From contig NZ_SMAO01000004.1 of NCBI RefSeq assembly GCF_004342175.1, forward strand, positions 186,001 to 250,000: 64,000 bases of DNA, in the 5' to 3' direction. The position numbers were made by a program, and so were the translations under genes. This document shows, piece by piece, positions 32,609 through 39,576 of the stretch; positions within the stretch are counted from its first letter, which is position 1; each line of letters begins with the position of its first letter. This DNA comes from Thiobaca trueperi (GTDB lineage Bacteria; Pseudomonadota; Gammaproteobacteria; Chromatiales; Chromatiaceae). Below the pieces are notes generated by a model. The model was not told the DNA's origin, searched no databases, and saw only the letters and a list, made by a program, of their open reading frames with translations.

Positions 32609-33154
32609 CTAGCATGGTCCAGTGTATCCTAGCTTCGTTTTCTTAAATGACAAGGTATAAAATGTCCCATCCTTCACTCCGTAAAGAATGTTGTTTATGC
32701 AGGCTCCGCTGACTGTGGATTTTGCATTCCCCCATGATTTAAGGGTGTAGGTGAAATCGCCATTTGGTTTGATATTCAGGCCAAGTAAATCTTCATTCTT
32801 CACAGAAAAATTCTGCATTATAGGAACGTGAATGCCGCCTGGAGGCGTGGTGCCAATGTCATAGCTGCGGTCGCTAAATTGCTGGTTCGCGTCACCTTCA
32901 AGAAAATAACTGATTACTGGGATAGTCTTTTTTTTCTTATAGAGTATGCCGGAAGCATACGAAACATATTTCATATCATTCCGGTTGGTGGCCATTTCGA
33001 CGCTTATCGTGTTGTAATGTTTGTTGCATGACGCAGGAGGCATCTGTGCATAAGCAATTAAATTACTCATTAGCGCCTGGCATGTTGCGTCAGCGAAAGA
33101 GTTTGCGGAAAACAGGAAAAGGCTGGAGACTAAAGCAACGGTCATTTTTTTCAT
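32609..33154 (-). CDS. AT-rich orphan secreted protein, function unknown
   Basis: 181 residues from ATG 33154, with AAGGGG 7 nt upstream. MKKMTVALVSSLFLFSANSFADA is a clear Sec signal peptide. The mature part has four Cys (TCQALM, ASCNKHY, SGACINN, final TGPC), consistent with two disulfides, and many Lys, Asn and Tyr. I recognise no family. Base composition is distinctly AT-rich compared with the flanking PBP1A and nifS genes, so it was probably acquired by transfer. Confidence 0.75.
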   Translation of the reverse strand: MKKMTVALVSSLFLFSANSFADATCQALMSNLIAYAQMPPASCNKHYNTISVEMATNRNDMKYVSYASGILYKKKKTIPVISYFLEGDANQQFSDRSYDIGTTPPGGIHVPIMQNFSVKNEDLLGLNIKPNGDFTYTLKSWGNAKSTVSGACINNILYGVKDGTFYTLSFKKTKLGYTGPC

Positions 33155-33585
33155 GGCAATCCCCTTGAACGAAACTGAATAAAAGTAAAGAGCATTAGAT
33201 ACCTTGTCAGTCACTGCTCTACTGCTCTACATTCTGAGATTCGAGAGACCGCTCTGAGCGCTCATTTTAAGTCGATCTATAACCTCCTGAATGTGTAGAT
33301 CACCCTTCCAGAAGGAAGGATTTTGAGTTATGTAGATGCTGATCTTACGTCAGCAACGGTAAATGCATACAGATGTATGCAATGTTCTTCGACTTTGTTC
33401 GTTCGGGTGGGGTTGTCCCAAAATTTCTTCCCCTAAAAGATAGCAGTATTTCTGAGTTCTGCTATCTGCTGCTTCAAGTTCTGACGACAGATTAGGCTTC
33501 ACCGGCTGGGTTACGACGCTGCCCGAAACCCGCCCATGCAACAACGAATCCTTTAGGTTTGGCTGTAGATTTTTACGTGATGCTT
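33155..33585. other. 430-bp intergenic stretch without a supported gene
   Basis: AT-rich at its left, it contains an inverted repeat AGATAGCAG (33438-33446) / CTGCTATCT (33459-33467) with a 12-nt loop and no T run. Short open frames on either strand lack ribosome sites and homology that I recognise. It looks like the edge of an insertion that also carries the orphan secreted gene. Confidence 0.5.
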
Positions 33586-34806
33586 TCAGCTGTAGGCCGG
33601 CGCAAACGCCTGTTCGGGATTCTCCACCGGCCCGTTTTCGCCCCAATAGGGCGAGAGCTTGCGCAGTTGGGCGACGATGGGCGGAATGGCGGCGATGACC
33701 CGCTCGACCTCATCCAGGGTGTTGTAACGCGAGAGCGAGAAACGGGTGGTGCCATGCGCCGCCGTGTAGGGGATGCCCATGGCGCGCATGACGTGCGAAG
33801 GCTCCAGCGAGCCGGAGGTGCAGGCCGAACCGCTCGACGCCGCGATGCCGAGCTTGTTCAGCAGCAGCAGGATGGACTCCCCCTCGATGTACTCGAAGGC
33901 GATATTGCTGGTGTTGGGCAGCCGGTTGTCGGGATCGCCGGTGACGAAACTATTGGGCACGGCGGCGAGGATGCCCTGCTCCAGCCGGTCGCGCAGCGTG
34001 CGAACCTGGGTCTGTTCCTGCTCCAGGTGTTCCAGCGCCATCTCGCACGCCTTGCCGAGCGCAATGATAGCGGCGCTGTTCTCGGTCCCGGCGCGCCGTC
34101 CGCGCTCCTGATGACCGCCACGCAGCAGCGGACGGAAGCGGGTGTTACGGCGCAGATAGAGCACCCCGATGCCCTTGGGCGCGTGCAGCTTGTGCCCGGA
34201 CAGCGACAGCATATCGATCGCGGTGCGTTTAAGATCGATTGGCAGCTTGCCGACCGCCTGCACCGCGTCGGTGTGGAAGAGCACGCCGGCTGATTTCGCC
34301 AGCTCGGCCATTTCCTCGACCGGAAAGAGGGTGCCGGTCTCATTGTTGGCCCACATCACCGAGACGATGGCGACCCGCTCCGACAGCAGCGCCTGATAGG
34401 CGTGCAGATCCAGCCGCCCTTTACCATCGACCGGCAGGCGGTGGATGGTGTAGCCCTCTTTCTCCAATTGCTCGCAGAGCGCCAGAATCGCCGGATGCTC
34501 GACGACGGTGGTGATGATCTCCCTGCGCTCCGGCTGGGTACGGATGGCTGACAGGATGGCGGTGGAGTCGGACTCCGTCCCGCAGGAGGTGAAGACGATT
34601 TCCGAATCGTGCTCCGCGCCGAGCAGCGCCTGAACCTGTGCCCGCGCCTGCTTGATCGCCACCCCGACCCGGTTGCCGAACTGGTGGATCGACGAGGGAT
34701 TGCCAAACTGCTCGGTGAAATAGGGCAGCATGGCCGCGACGACCTCGGGCGCGACCATGGTGGTGGCGTTGTTGTCGAAATAGATGCCCTGGGTGAGAGT
34801 GGTCAT
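33586..34806 (-). CDS. nifS: Cysteine desulfurase NifS
   Basis: 406 residues. It is a PLP-dependent class V fold: YFDNNATTMVAPEV at the N-terminus, MWANNETGTLFPVEEM, SLSGHKLHAPKGIGVLY (PLP Lys) and the active-site loop IAASSGSACTSGSLEPSHV with the persulfide Cys. The loop and length fit the NifS/IscS group rather than SufS. Directly downstream of nifU, it supplies sulfur for nitrogenase Fe-S clusters. Its expression should follow the NifA/RpoN promoter in front of nifU. Confidence 0.95.
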   Translation of the reverse strand: MTTLTQGIYFDNNATTMVAPEVVAAMLPYFTEQFGNPSSIHQFGNRVGVAIKQARAQVQALLGAEHDSEIVFTSCGTESDSTAILSAIRTQPERREIITTVVEHPAILALCEQLEKEGYTIHRLPVDGKGRLDLHAYQALLSERVAIVSVMWANNETGTLFPVEEMAELAKSAGVLFHTDAVQAVGKLPIDLKRTAIDMLSLSGHKLHAPKGIGVLYLRRNTRFRPLLRGGHQERGRRAGTENSAAIIALGKACEMALEHLEQEQTQVRTLRDRLEQGILAAVPNSFVTGDPDNRLPNTSNIAFEYIEGESILLLLNKLGIAASSGSACTSGSLEPSHVMRAMGIPYTAAHGTTRFSLSRYNTLDEVERVIAAIPPIVAQLRKLSPYWGENGPVENPEQAFAPAYS

Positions 34807-34859
34807 GACGTTCGCCTCGTCTTGTGCGCCAATCGAAAAAGCTCGAACTCAGGTCAGGA

Positions 34860-35738
34860 TCAGCCGTTCAGCCGCTTCGCCGCGACCGGCAGCACCCGTA
34901 CGAATTCGCCCAGATCCTCGACGATGCGCTCTTGGATACCCTCCAGGGTAACGGACGCCATCTGACAGCCGACGCAGGCGCCTTTCATGTTCACATAGAC
35001 ATTCTTGCCATCGACATCGACCAGTTCCACATCGCCGTGATCGCGTTTCAGGTTCGGGCGGATGCTCTCGATGACGTTTTCGATGCGACGGATACGCTCC
35101 AGATTGGTCAGCTTGCCGCGCGCCGGTGCGGGCGCCGTGGCCGCACTGCCGGGCGCGAAGGTCTGGCCCGATTCGGCCAGCACACGGGTCAGGATCTCTT
35201 CGACCCCTTCATGACAGGCGGAGCAGCCGCCGCCGGCCTTGGTGTAGTTGACGACTTCCTCAACCGTGGTCAGGTTGTTGGAGCGGATGGTGTTCTCGAC
35301 CAGCTTGGAATCGACCGCGAAGCACTTGCAGACCATGGCGCCTTCCTCATGGTCGTCCTTCCACTCCTCGCCGCGATAGTTGGCGACGGCGGCCTGAAGC
35401 GCCTCGCGTCCCATGACGGAACAGTGCATCTTCTCGGGCGGCAGACCGTCAAGATAATCGGCGATGTCCTGATTGCTGACCAGGAGTGCCTGATCGAGCG
35501 TCATGCCTTTGATGATCTCGGTCAGGGCTGAACTGGAGGCGATGGCGGAGCCACAGCCGAAGGTCTGAAAGCCGGCTTCGAGGATGACCTCGCTCGCCGG
35601 ATCGACCTTCAGGGTCAGACGCAGCGCGTCACCGCAGGACAGCGACCCGATGTCGCCCACCGCATTGGCGTCCTGCACCGCCCCGGCGTTGCGGGGGCTG
35701 AAGAAATGTTCCTGAACCTTGTCCGAATAATCCCACAT
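34860..35738 (-). CDS. nifU: Fe-S cluster assembly scaffold NifU
   Basis: 292 residues from ATG 35738 ([19 protein letters not shown]). Three-domain NifU: an N-terminal IscU-like scaffold with Cys in [32 protein letters not shown] and KMHCSVMG; a central [2Fe-2S] ferredoxin-like domain with MVCKCFAV and [13 protein letters not shown]; and a C-terminal Nfu domain with [17 protein letters not shown]. It builds clusters for nitrogenase with NifS. The three-domain form is typical of diazotrophs. Confidence 0.97.
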   Translation of the reverse strand: MWDYSDKVQEHFFSPRNAGAVQDANAVGDIGSLSCGDALRLTLKVDPASEVILEAGFQTFGCGSAIASSSALTEIIKGMTLDQALLVSNQDIADYLDGLPPEKMHCSVMGREALQAAVANYRGEEWKDDHEEGAMVCKCFAVDSKLVENTIRSNNLTTVEEVVNYTKAGGGCSACHEGVEEILTRVLAESGQTFAPGSAATAPAPARGKLTNLERIRRIENVIESIRPNLKRDHGDVELVDVDGKNVYVNMKGACVGCQMASVTLEGIQERIVEDLGEFVRVLPVAAKRLNG

Positions 35739-35824
35739 GGCTTGTCTCCAGCGTCGTTGGCTTGGGCGCGCGGATCGGATCCGGCGCATGGCTTACGTCT
35801 TGCTTGATTCTTGAAGTAGACTTC

Positions 35825-35840
35825 AGCAAACCTTATGCCA
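35825..35840 (-). promoter_or_regulatory. Sigma-54 (-24/-12) promoter of nifUS
   Basis: On the minus strand TGGCAT-AAGGT-TTGCT matches TGGCAC-N5-TTGCW in all but one position, with GG and GC 10 nt apart. It lies about 90 bp upstream of the nifU start and about 65 bp downstream of a perfect NifA-type site. Confidence 0.85.
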
Positions 35841-35903
35841 TGCTGGTCAGCGTTGAAAAATCGCTGATTTATAAGGTCATTTTCAAAAATAGACCAGTTC
35901 CTT

Positions 35904-35919
35904 TGTCATATCTGAAACA
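35904..35919. promoter_or_regulatory. NifA upstream activator sequence TGT-N10-ACA
   Basis: TGT-CATATCTGAA-ACA matches the NifA binding consensus exactly and sits about 65 bp upstream of the -24 element of the nifUS promoter, the expected enhancer position. It could also serve the divergent NifZ-like gene. Confidence 0.82.
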
Positions 35920-35921
35920 GG

Positions 35922-35937
35922 TGGCCGAGGGTTCGCT
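35922..35937 (+). promoter_or_regulatory. Weak sigma-54-like promoter before the NifZ-like gene
   Basis: TGGC-CGAGGGTT-CGCT keeps GG-N10-GC spacing, but the -12 element deviates. It is 30 bp upstream of the NifZ-like ATG, which would leave a very short leader, and immediately next to the NifA site, which is closer than usual for an enhancer. Possible but weak. Confidence 0.3.
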
Positions 35938-35966
35938 GGTGATAAACCCGACAACAGGAGTCCGCC

Positions 35967-36248
35967 ATGGAAGCCAACCAAACACATAACGCTTTACCGC
36001 CCGATACCCAGCCGGGCGATCTGGTCTATGCCCTGATCGACATCCATAACGATGGTGGCATCCCCGATCTGCCTGAGCATGCACTCATCGCCAGCGCCGG
36101 GACGCGGGGCGTGATCGTCAATATCGGTCATCTGGAAGAGAGCCCGGACCGGGAACTCTTTCTGGTGCGCTTCGAGGGCGCGGATCTGGTACTGGGTCCG
36201 CCGACCGGATGCTGGGCGGAGGAACTGAGCCTGAACACGCCTGCCTGA
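35967..36248 (+). CDS. NifZ-domain protein
   Basis: 93 residues with AGGAG before the ATG. The NifZ pattern is visible: QPGDLVYALIDIHNDGGIP, ASAGTRGVIVNIGHLEE, LFLVRFEGADLVLGPPTGC and WAEEL. NifZ acts in P-cluster maturation of the MoFe protein. Classical NifZ has RNDGTFPG where this has HNDGGIPD. Divergence from nifU around a shared NifA site supports a nitrogen-fixation role. I leave the symbol blank because related short NifZ-domain proteins exist. Confidence 0.8.
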   Translation: MEANQTHNALPPDTQPGDLVYALIDIHNDGGIPDLPEHALIASAGTRGVIVNIGHLEESPDRELFLVRFEGADLVLGPPTGCWAEELSLNTPA

Positions 36249-36257
36249 AGTCCGAAG

Positions 36258-36292
36258 CCGGCTGGCAGGGGCCAGCCGGTCTGCGTTGTTTT
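36258..36292 (+). terminator. Terminator of the NifZ-like gene
   Basis: CCGGCTGGC (36258-36266) pairs with GCCAGCCGG (36271-36279) around AGGG, followed by TCTGCGTTGTTTT. It begins 10 bp after the stop codon. Confidence 0.65.
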
Positions 36293-36367
36293 GTTCCCTT
36301 ATTCTTCCCTCATTTGACGGTATGCTGATTGCCATCCGCTGGTTAAAACGCTTGGAGTATTTGGCGC

Positions 36368-37654
36368 ATGACACAACAGGGAAGTCTTCCCGATTCCGCT
36401 ATCGCGCAACAGATCGATCTGACTGGACGCCCGGCATCTCATCGCCGCCGCTGGCTCTGGTTTGCCGGTCTGACAGTCCTGGGGCTGGTGCTGGCGGCGG
36501 TCGCTTTCATGTCAACGCGGCCAGCGGATCGGGCTAGTTTCAAGACGGCGGAAGTGAAGCGTGGCGAGCTGACGATCAGGGTCACGGCGACCGGGCAGTT
36601 GCAGCCAGTGACGCAGGTGGACGTGGGAACCGAGGTCTCGGGCACCATCCAGGCGGTCGAAGTCGATTTCAATGATCGGGTCAAGCAGGGACAGGTGCTG
36701 GCGCGGCTGGATCCTGATCAATCTCAAGCCAAGGAACGGCAGTCGGCGGCGGCGCTGGAACTGGCGAAGGCGCAGGTCGATGAGGCCCAGGCGACGGTCA
36801 ACGAGACCGCCAACAAGCTGCGTCGCACGACCGACCTGATGGGCAGACGTCTGGCCTCGCCAGAGGAGCTCGACACGGCTTCCGCCGCCGCCGAACGCGC
36901 GGCCGCCGCGTTGGCGGTCGCCCGCGCCAAGGTCGATCAGGCACAGGCGCAGCTCGACGCCGACCGTCGCACCCTCCACAAGACAACCATTCGCTCGCCC
37001 ATCGATGGCATCGTGCTCAAACGCGATGTGGAGCCGGGACAGACCGTCGCCGCCTCGCTCCAGACGCCGGTGCTCTTCACGCTGGCAGAGAATCTCACCC
37101 AGATGGAACTCAAGGTCGCGGTGGACGAGGCCGATGTTGGTCAGGTCAACGAAGGGCAGAAGGCCATTTTTACGGTCGATGCCTATCCGGCCCGCACCTT
37201 TCCGGCGACCATCACTCAGGTGCGTTTCGCTCCCGAAACGGTCAATGGCGTAGTGACCTTCGGCGCGCTGCTGGCAGTCGATAACGTCGATCTGTCGCTG
37301 CGTCCGGGGATGACGGCGACGGCTGAGATCCTGGTGCATGAGGAAGACGATCTGCTCCTGGTTCCCAATACCGCGCTGCGCTTCACACCGCCTCAAGCCA
37401 GATCCGAGCAGGCCGGTCCCAATCTGTTGGGCATGCTGCTGCCGCGTCCTCCCCGTTCGCCCAAGCGTCAGCCGGAAGCGGGCGCCCGCACTGGCAAATC
37501 GGGGCGGGTCTGGATCCTGCGCGATGGCGAGCCGACCGCAGTCGAGATCAAAACCGGGCTGACCGATGGCGTCGTGACCCAGGTGCTCGGCGATGGGCTC
37601 GCGCCCGGCGTGCAGGTGCTGGTGGATGTGGAGCGGGCAGGGCGCAAGTCGTGA
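36368..37654 (+). CDS. MacA-like periplasmic adaptor (membrane-fusion protein)
   Basis: 428 residues. An N-terminal TM anchor (WLWFAGLTVLGLVLAAVAF) is followed by a first lipoyl half (GTEVSGTIQAVEVDFNDRVK), a long coiled-coil hairpin (about 125-200; KAQVDEAQATVNETANKL), the second lipoyl half (TIRSPIDGIVLKRDVEPGQ) and beta-barrel domains (MELKVAVDEADVGQV, LRPGMTATAEI). A Pro/Arg-rich insert occurs near 345-375. Its stop overlaps the start of the ABC ATPase gene, so they form a MacAB-type export system. The substrate is unknown. Confidence 0.92.
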   Translation: MTQQGSLPDSAIAQQIDLTGRPASHRRRWLWFAGLTVLGLVLAAVAFMSTRPADRASFKTAEVKRGELTIRVTATGQLQPVTQVDVGTEVSGTIQAVEVDFNDRVKQGQVLARLDPDQSQAKERQSAAALELAKAQVDEAQATVNETANKLRRTTDLMGRRLASPEELDTASAAAERAAAALAVARAKVDQAQAQLDADRRTLHKTTIRSPIDGIVLKRDVEPGQTVAASLQTPVLFTLAENLTQMELKVAVDEADVGQVNEGQKAIFTVDAYPARTFPATITQVRFAPETVNGVVTFGALLAVDNVDLSLRPGMTATAEILVHEEDDLLLVPNTALRFTPPQARSEQAGPNLLGMLLPRPPRSPKRQPEAGARTGKSGRVWILRDGEPTAVEIKTGLTDGVVTQVLGDGLAPGVQVLVDVERAGRKS

Positions 37655-38364
37655 TGGCGGCGGATGATGCGACATCGACCGGCGAGCCGGCCCCGCTGAT
37701 CGAATTCCGAGCGGTAACGAAGATCTATGGCGCCGGTCTGGCGGCGGTCAGCGCGCTGGATGGAGTGGATCTGGTGATTCAGCAGGGCGAGTTTGTCGCC
37801 GTGATGGGTCCGAGCGGGTCCGGCAAATCCACCGCCATGAACATCCTTGGCTGTCTGGATACGCCCAGCGCCGGTTCCTATCGCTTTCGCGGGATCCCGG
37901 TGGAGTCGCTCGACCGCAATCAGCGCGCGCGATTGCGGCGCCATTATCTCGGCTTCGTCTTCCAGGGTTTCAATCTGCTCAACCGCACCACGGCGCTGGA
38001 AAACGTCGAACTGCCGTTGATCTATCGGCACACGCCCCGCGCCGAACGTCACGCCCGCGCGCGTCAGGCGCTGGATCTGGTCGGCCTCACCGGCTGGGAG
38101 CGCCACACGCCCGGCGAGCTGTCCGGCGGTCAGCAGCAGCGCGTCGCCATCGCCCGCGCCATCGTCACCCAGCCCAGTCTCCTGCTGGCGGACGAACCCA
38201 CCGGCAATCTCGACACCGCCCGCAGCCATGAAATCATGGAACTGCTGGCCGGTCTCAACCGCGAGCAGGGGATTACCGTCCTCATGGTCACTCACGAGCC
38301 CGACATGGCCGAATACGCCCATCGGGTCATTCATTTTCGGGATGGGCGGATTTCGGACGCATAA
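37654..38364 (+). CDS. MacB-type ABC transporter ATP-binding protein (stand-alone)
   Basis: 236 residues from ATG 37654, which overlaps the adaptor stop (TGATG). Walker A MGPSGSGKSTAMNILG, Q-loop VFQGFNLL, signature LSGGQQQRVAIARAI, Walker B LLADEPTGNLD and H-loop VTHEP are all intact. LolD/MacB-type signature segments (YLGFVFQGFNLLNRTTALEN) place it in the type VII ABC group. The permease is a separate downstream gene, unlike E. coli MacB, in which both are fused. Confidence 0.94.
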   Translation: MAADDATSTGEPAPLIEFRAVTKIYGAGLAAVSALDGVDLVIQQGEFVAVMGPSGSGKSTAMNILGCLDTPSAGSYRFRGIPVESLDRNQRARLRRHYLGFVFQGFNLLNRTTALENVELPLIYRHTPRAERHARARQALDLVGLTGWERHTPGELSGGQQQRVAIARAIVTQPSLLLADEPTGNLDTARSHEIMELLAGLNREQGITVLMVTHEPDMAEYAHRVIHFRDGRISDA

Positions 38365-39570
38365 ATGATCTGGAACGCTTTTCTTCTCGCCCTGCGCGAG
38401 ATCCGTCGCAACGTGCTGCGCTCGGTGCTCACGATCCTGGGCATCGTCATTGGTGTCGCAGCGGTCATCGTCATGGTGACGCTGGGCGATGGCGCGACCC
38501 GTCAGGTGACGACCCAGATCGAAAGTCTGGGCACCAATCTGCTGATGATCCGCGTGGGTCAGCACATGGGGCCGGGACAAAGCTCGAACGCGCCACCCTT
38601 CAGTCTGGCGGACACCGTGGCGGTCGGGCGCGATGTCCCGTCAGTGCGCGCCGTTGCGCCCTCGGCCAGTCAGTCGATGATCGCCATCGTCGGCAACAGC
38701 AACTGGTCGACCTCTGTGACCGGCACCGATAACGCCTTTTTCAGCGTGCGCAACTGGACGCTCGAATCCGGTCGGCTCTTCAGCGACGGTGATCTCCAGG
38801 GCGGACGCTCGGTGTGCGTGATCGGCGCGACGGTGCGCAAGGAACTCTTCGGTGCGCTCGATCCCATCGGCGAGAAGATCCGGCTCAAGAGCATGGCCTG
38901 TCAGGTGATTGGACTCTTGCAGAGCAAGGGCCAGAGCAGCATGGGCTCGGATCAGGACGATCTGGTGCTGATGCCGCTGCGCACCTTCCAGCGACGCATC
39001 GCCGGGAATCAGGACGTGAGCCTGATCCAGGTCTCGATCCGCGACGGCGAATCCACTGACAGCGCCAAGGGCGATCTGGAACGTCTGCTGCGCGAACGCC
39101 GCCATATCCGGCCCGGCGAACAGGATGATTTCAGCGTGCGCGACATGAAGGAGATCGCCAGCATGCTGACCGGCACCACGCAGGTGCTGACGGCGCTGCT
39201 GACGGCGGTGGCGGCGGTGAGTCTGCTGGTGGGCGGGATCGGCATCATGAACATCATGCTGGTCTCGGTGACCGAGCGCACCCGCGAGATTGGTATCCGG
39301 CTCGCCATCGGTGCGCTGGAGCGCGAGGTTTTGACCCAGTTTCTGGTCGAGGCGGTGGCGTTGTCCTCGCTTGGCGGCATCCTCGGCATTCTGCTTGCCA
39401 TCGGCGCCTCGCTGGGGCTCGCCCCGCTGCTCAATGTCCCCTTTGTTTTCAATGGCGGCATCGTGCTGCTGGCCTTCTGTTTTTCCGCCGCAGTTGGCGT
39501 GATCTTCGGCTATTTCCCGGCGCGGCGCGCGGCGCGTCTGGATCCGATTGAGGCGCTGCGGCGGGAGTAG
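38365..39570 (+). CDS. MacB/FtsX-type ABC permease
   Basis: 401 residues starting at the ATG next to the ATPase stop. One N-terminal TM helix (RSVLTILGIVIGVAAVIVMV) precedes a large periplasmic MacB_PCD domain (about 45-275). Three C-terminal TM helices follow (LTALLTAVAAVSLLVGGIGI, then segments at about 325-350 and 365-385), and the signature EIGIRLAIGALEREVLTQFL is between them. This is the type VII ABC architecture that works by mechanotransmission with a TolC-like channel. It completes the three-gene export operon. Confidence 0.94.
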   Translation: MIWNAFLLALREIRRNVLRSVLTILGIVIGVAAVIVMVTLGDGATRQVTTQIESLGTNLLMIRVGQHMGPGQSSNAPPFSLADTVAVGRDVPSVRAVAPSASQSMIAIVGNSNWSTSVTGTDNAFFSVRNWTLESGRLFSDGDLQGGRSVCVIGATVRKELFGALDPIGEKIRLKSMACQVIGLLQSKGQSSMGSDQDDLVLMPLRTFQRRIAGNQDVSLIQVSIRDGESTDSAKGDLERLLRERRHIRPGEQDDFSVRDMKEIASMLTGTTQVLTALLTAVAAVSLLVGGIGIMNIMLVSVTERTREIGIRLAIGALEREVLTQFLVEAVALSSLGGILGILLAIGASLGLAPLLNVPFVFNGGIVLLAFCFSAAVGVIFGYFPARRAARLDPIEALRRE

Positions 39571-39576
39571 CTCGCT

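Noticed and set aside
33350-33646. 98-codon minus-strand open frame downstream of nifS
   Set aside because: It overlaps the nifS 3' end, has no ribosome site and gives no recognisable protein.
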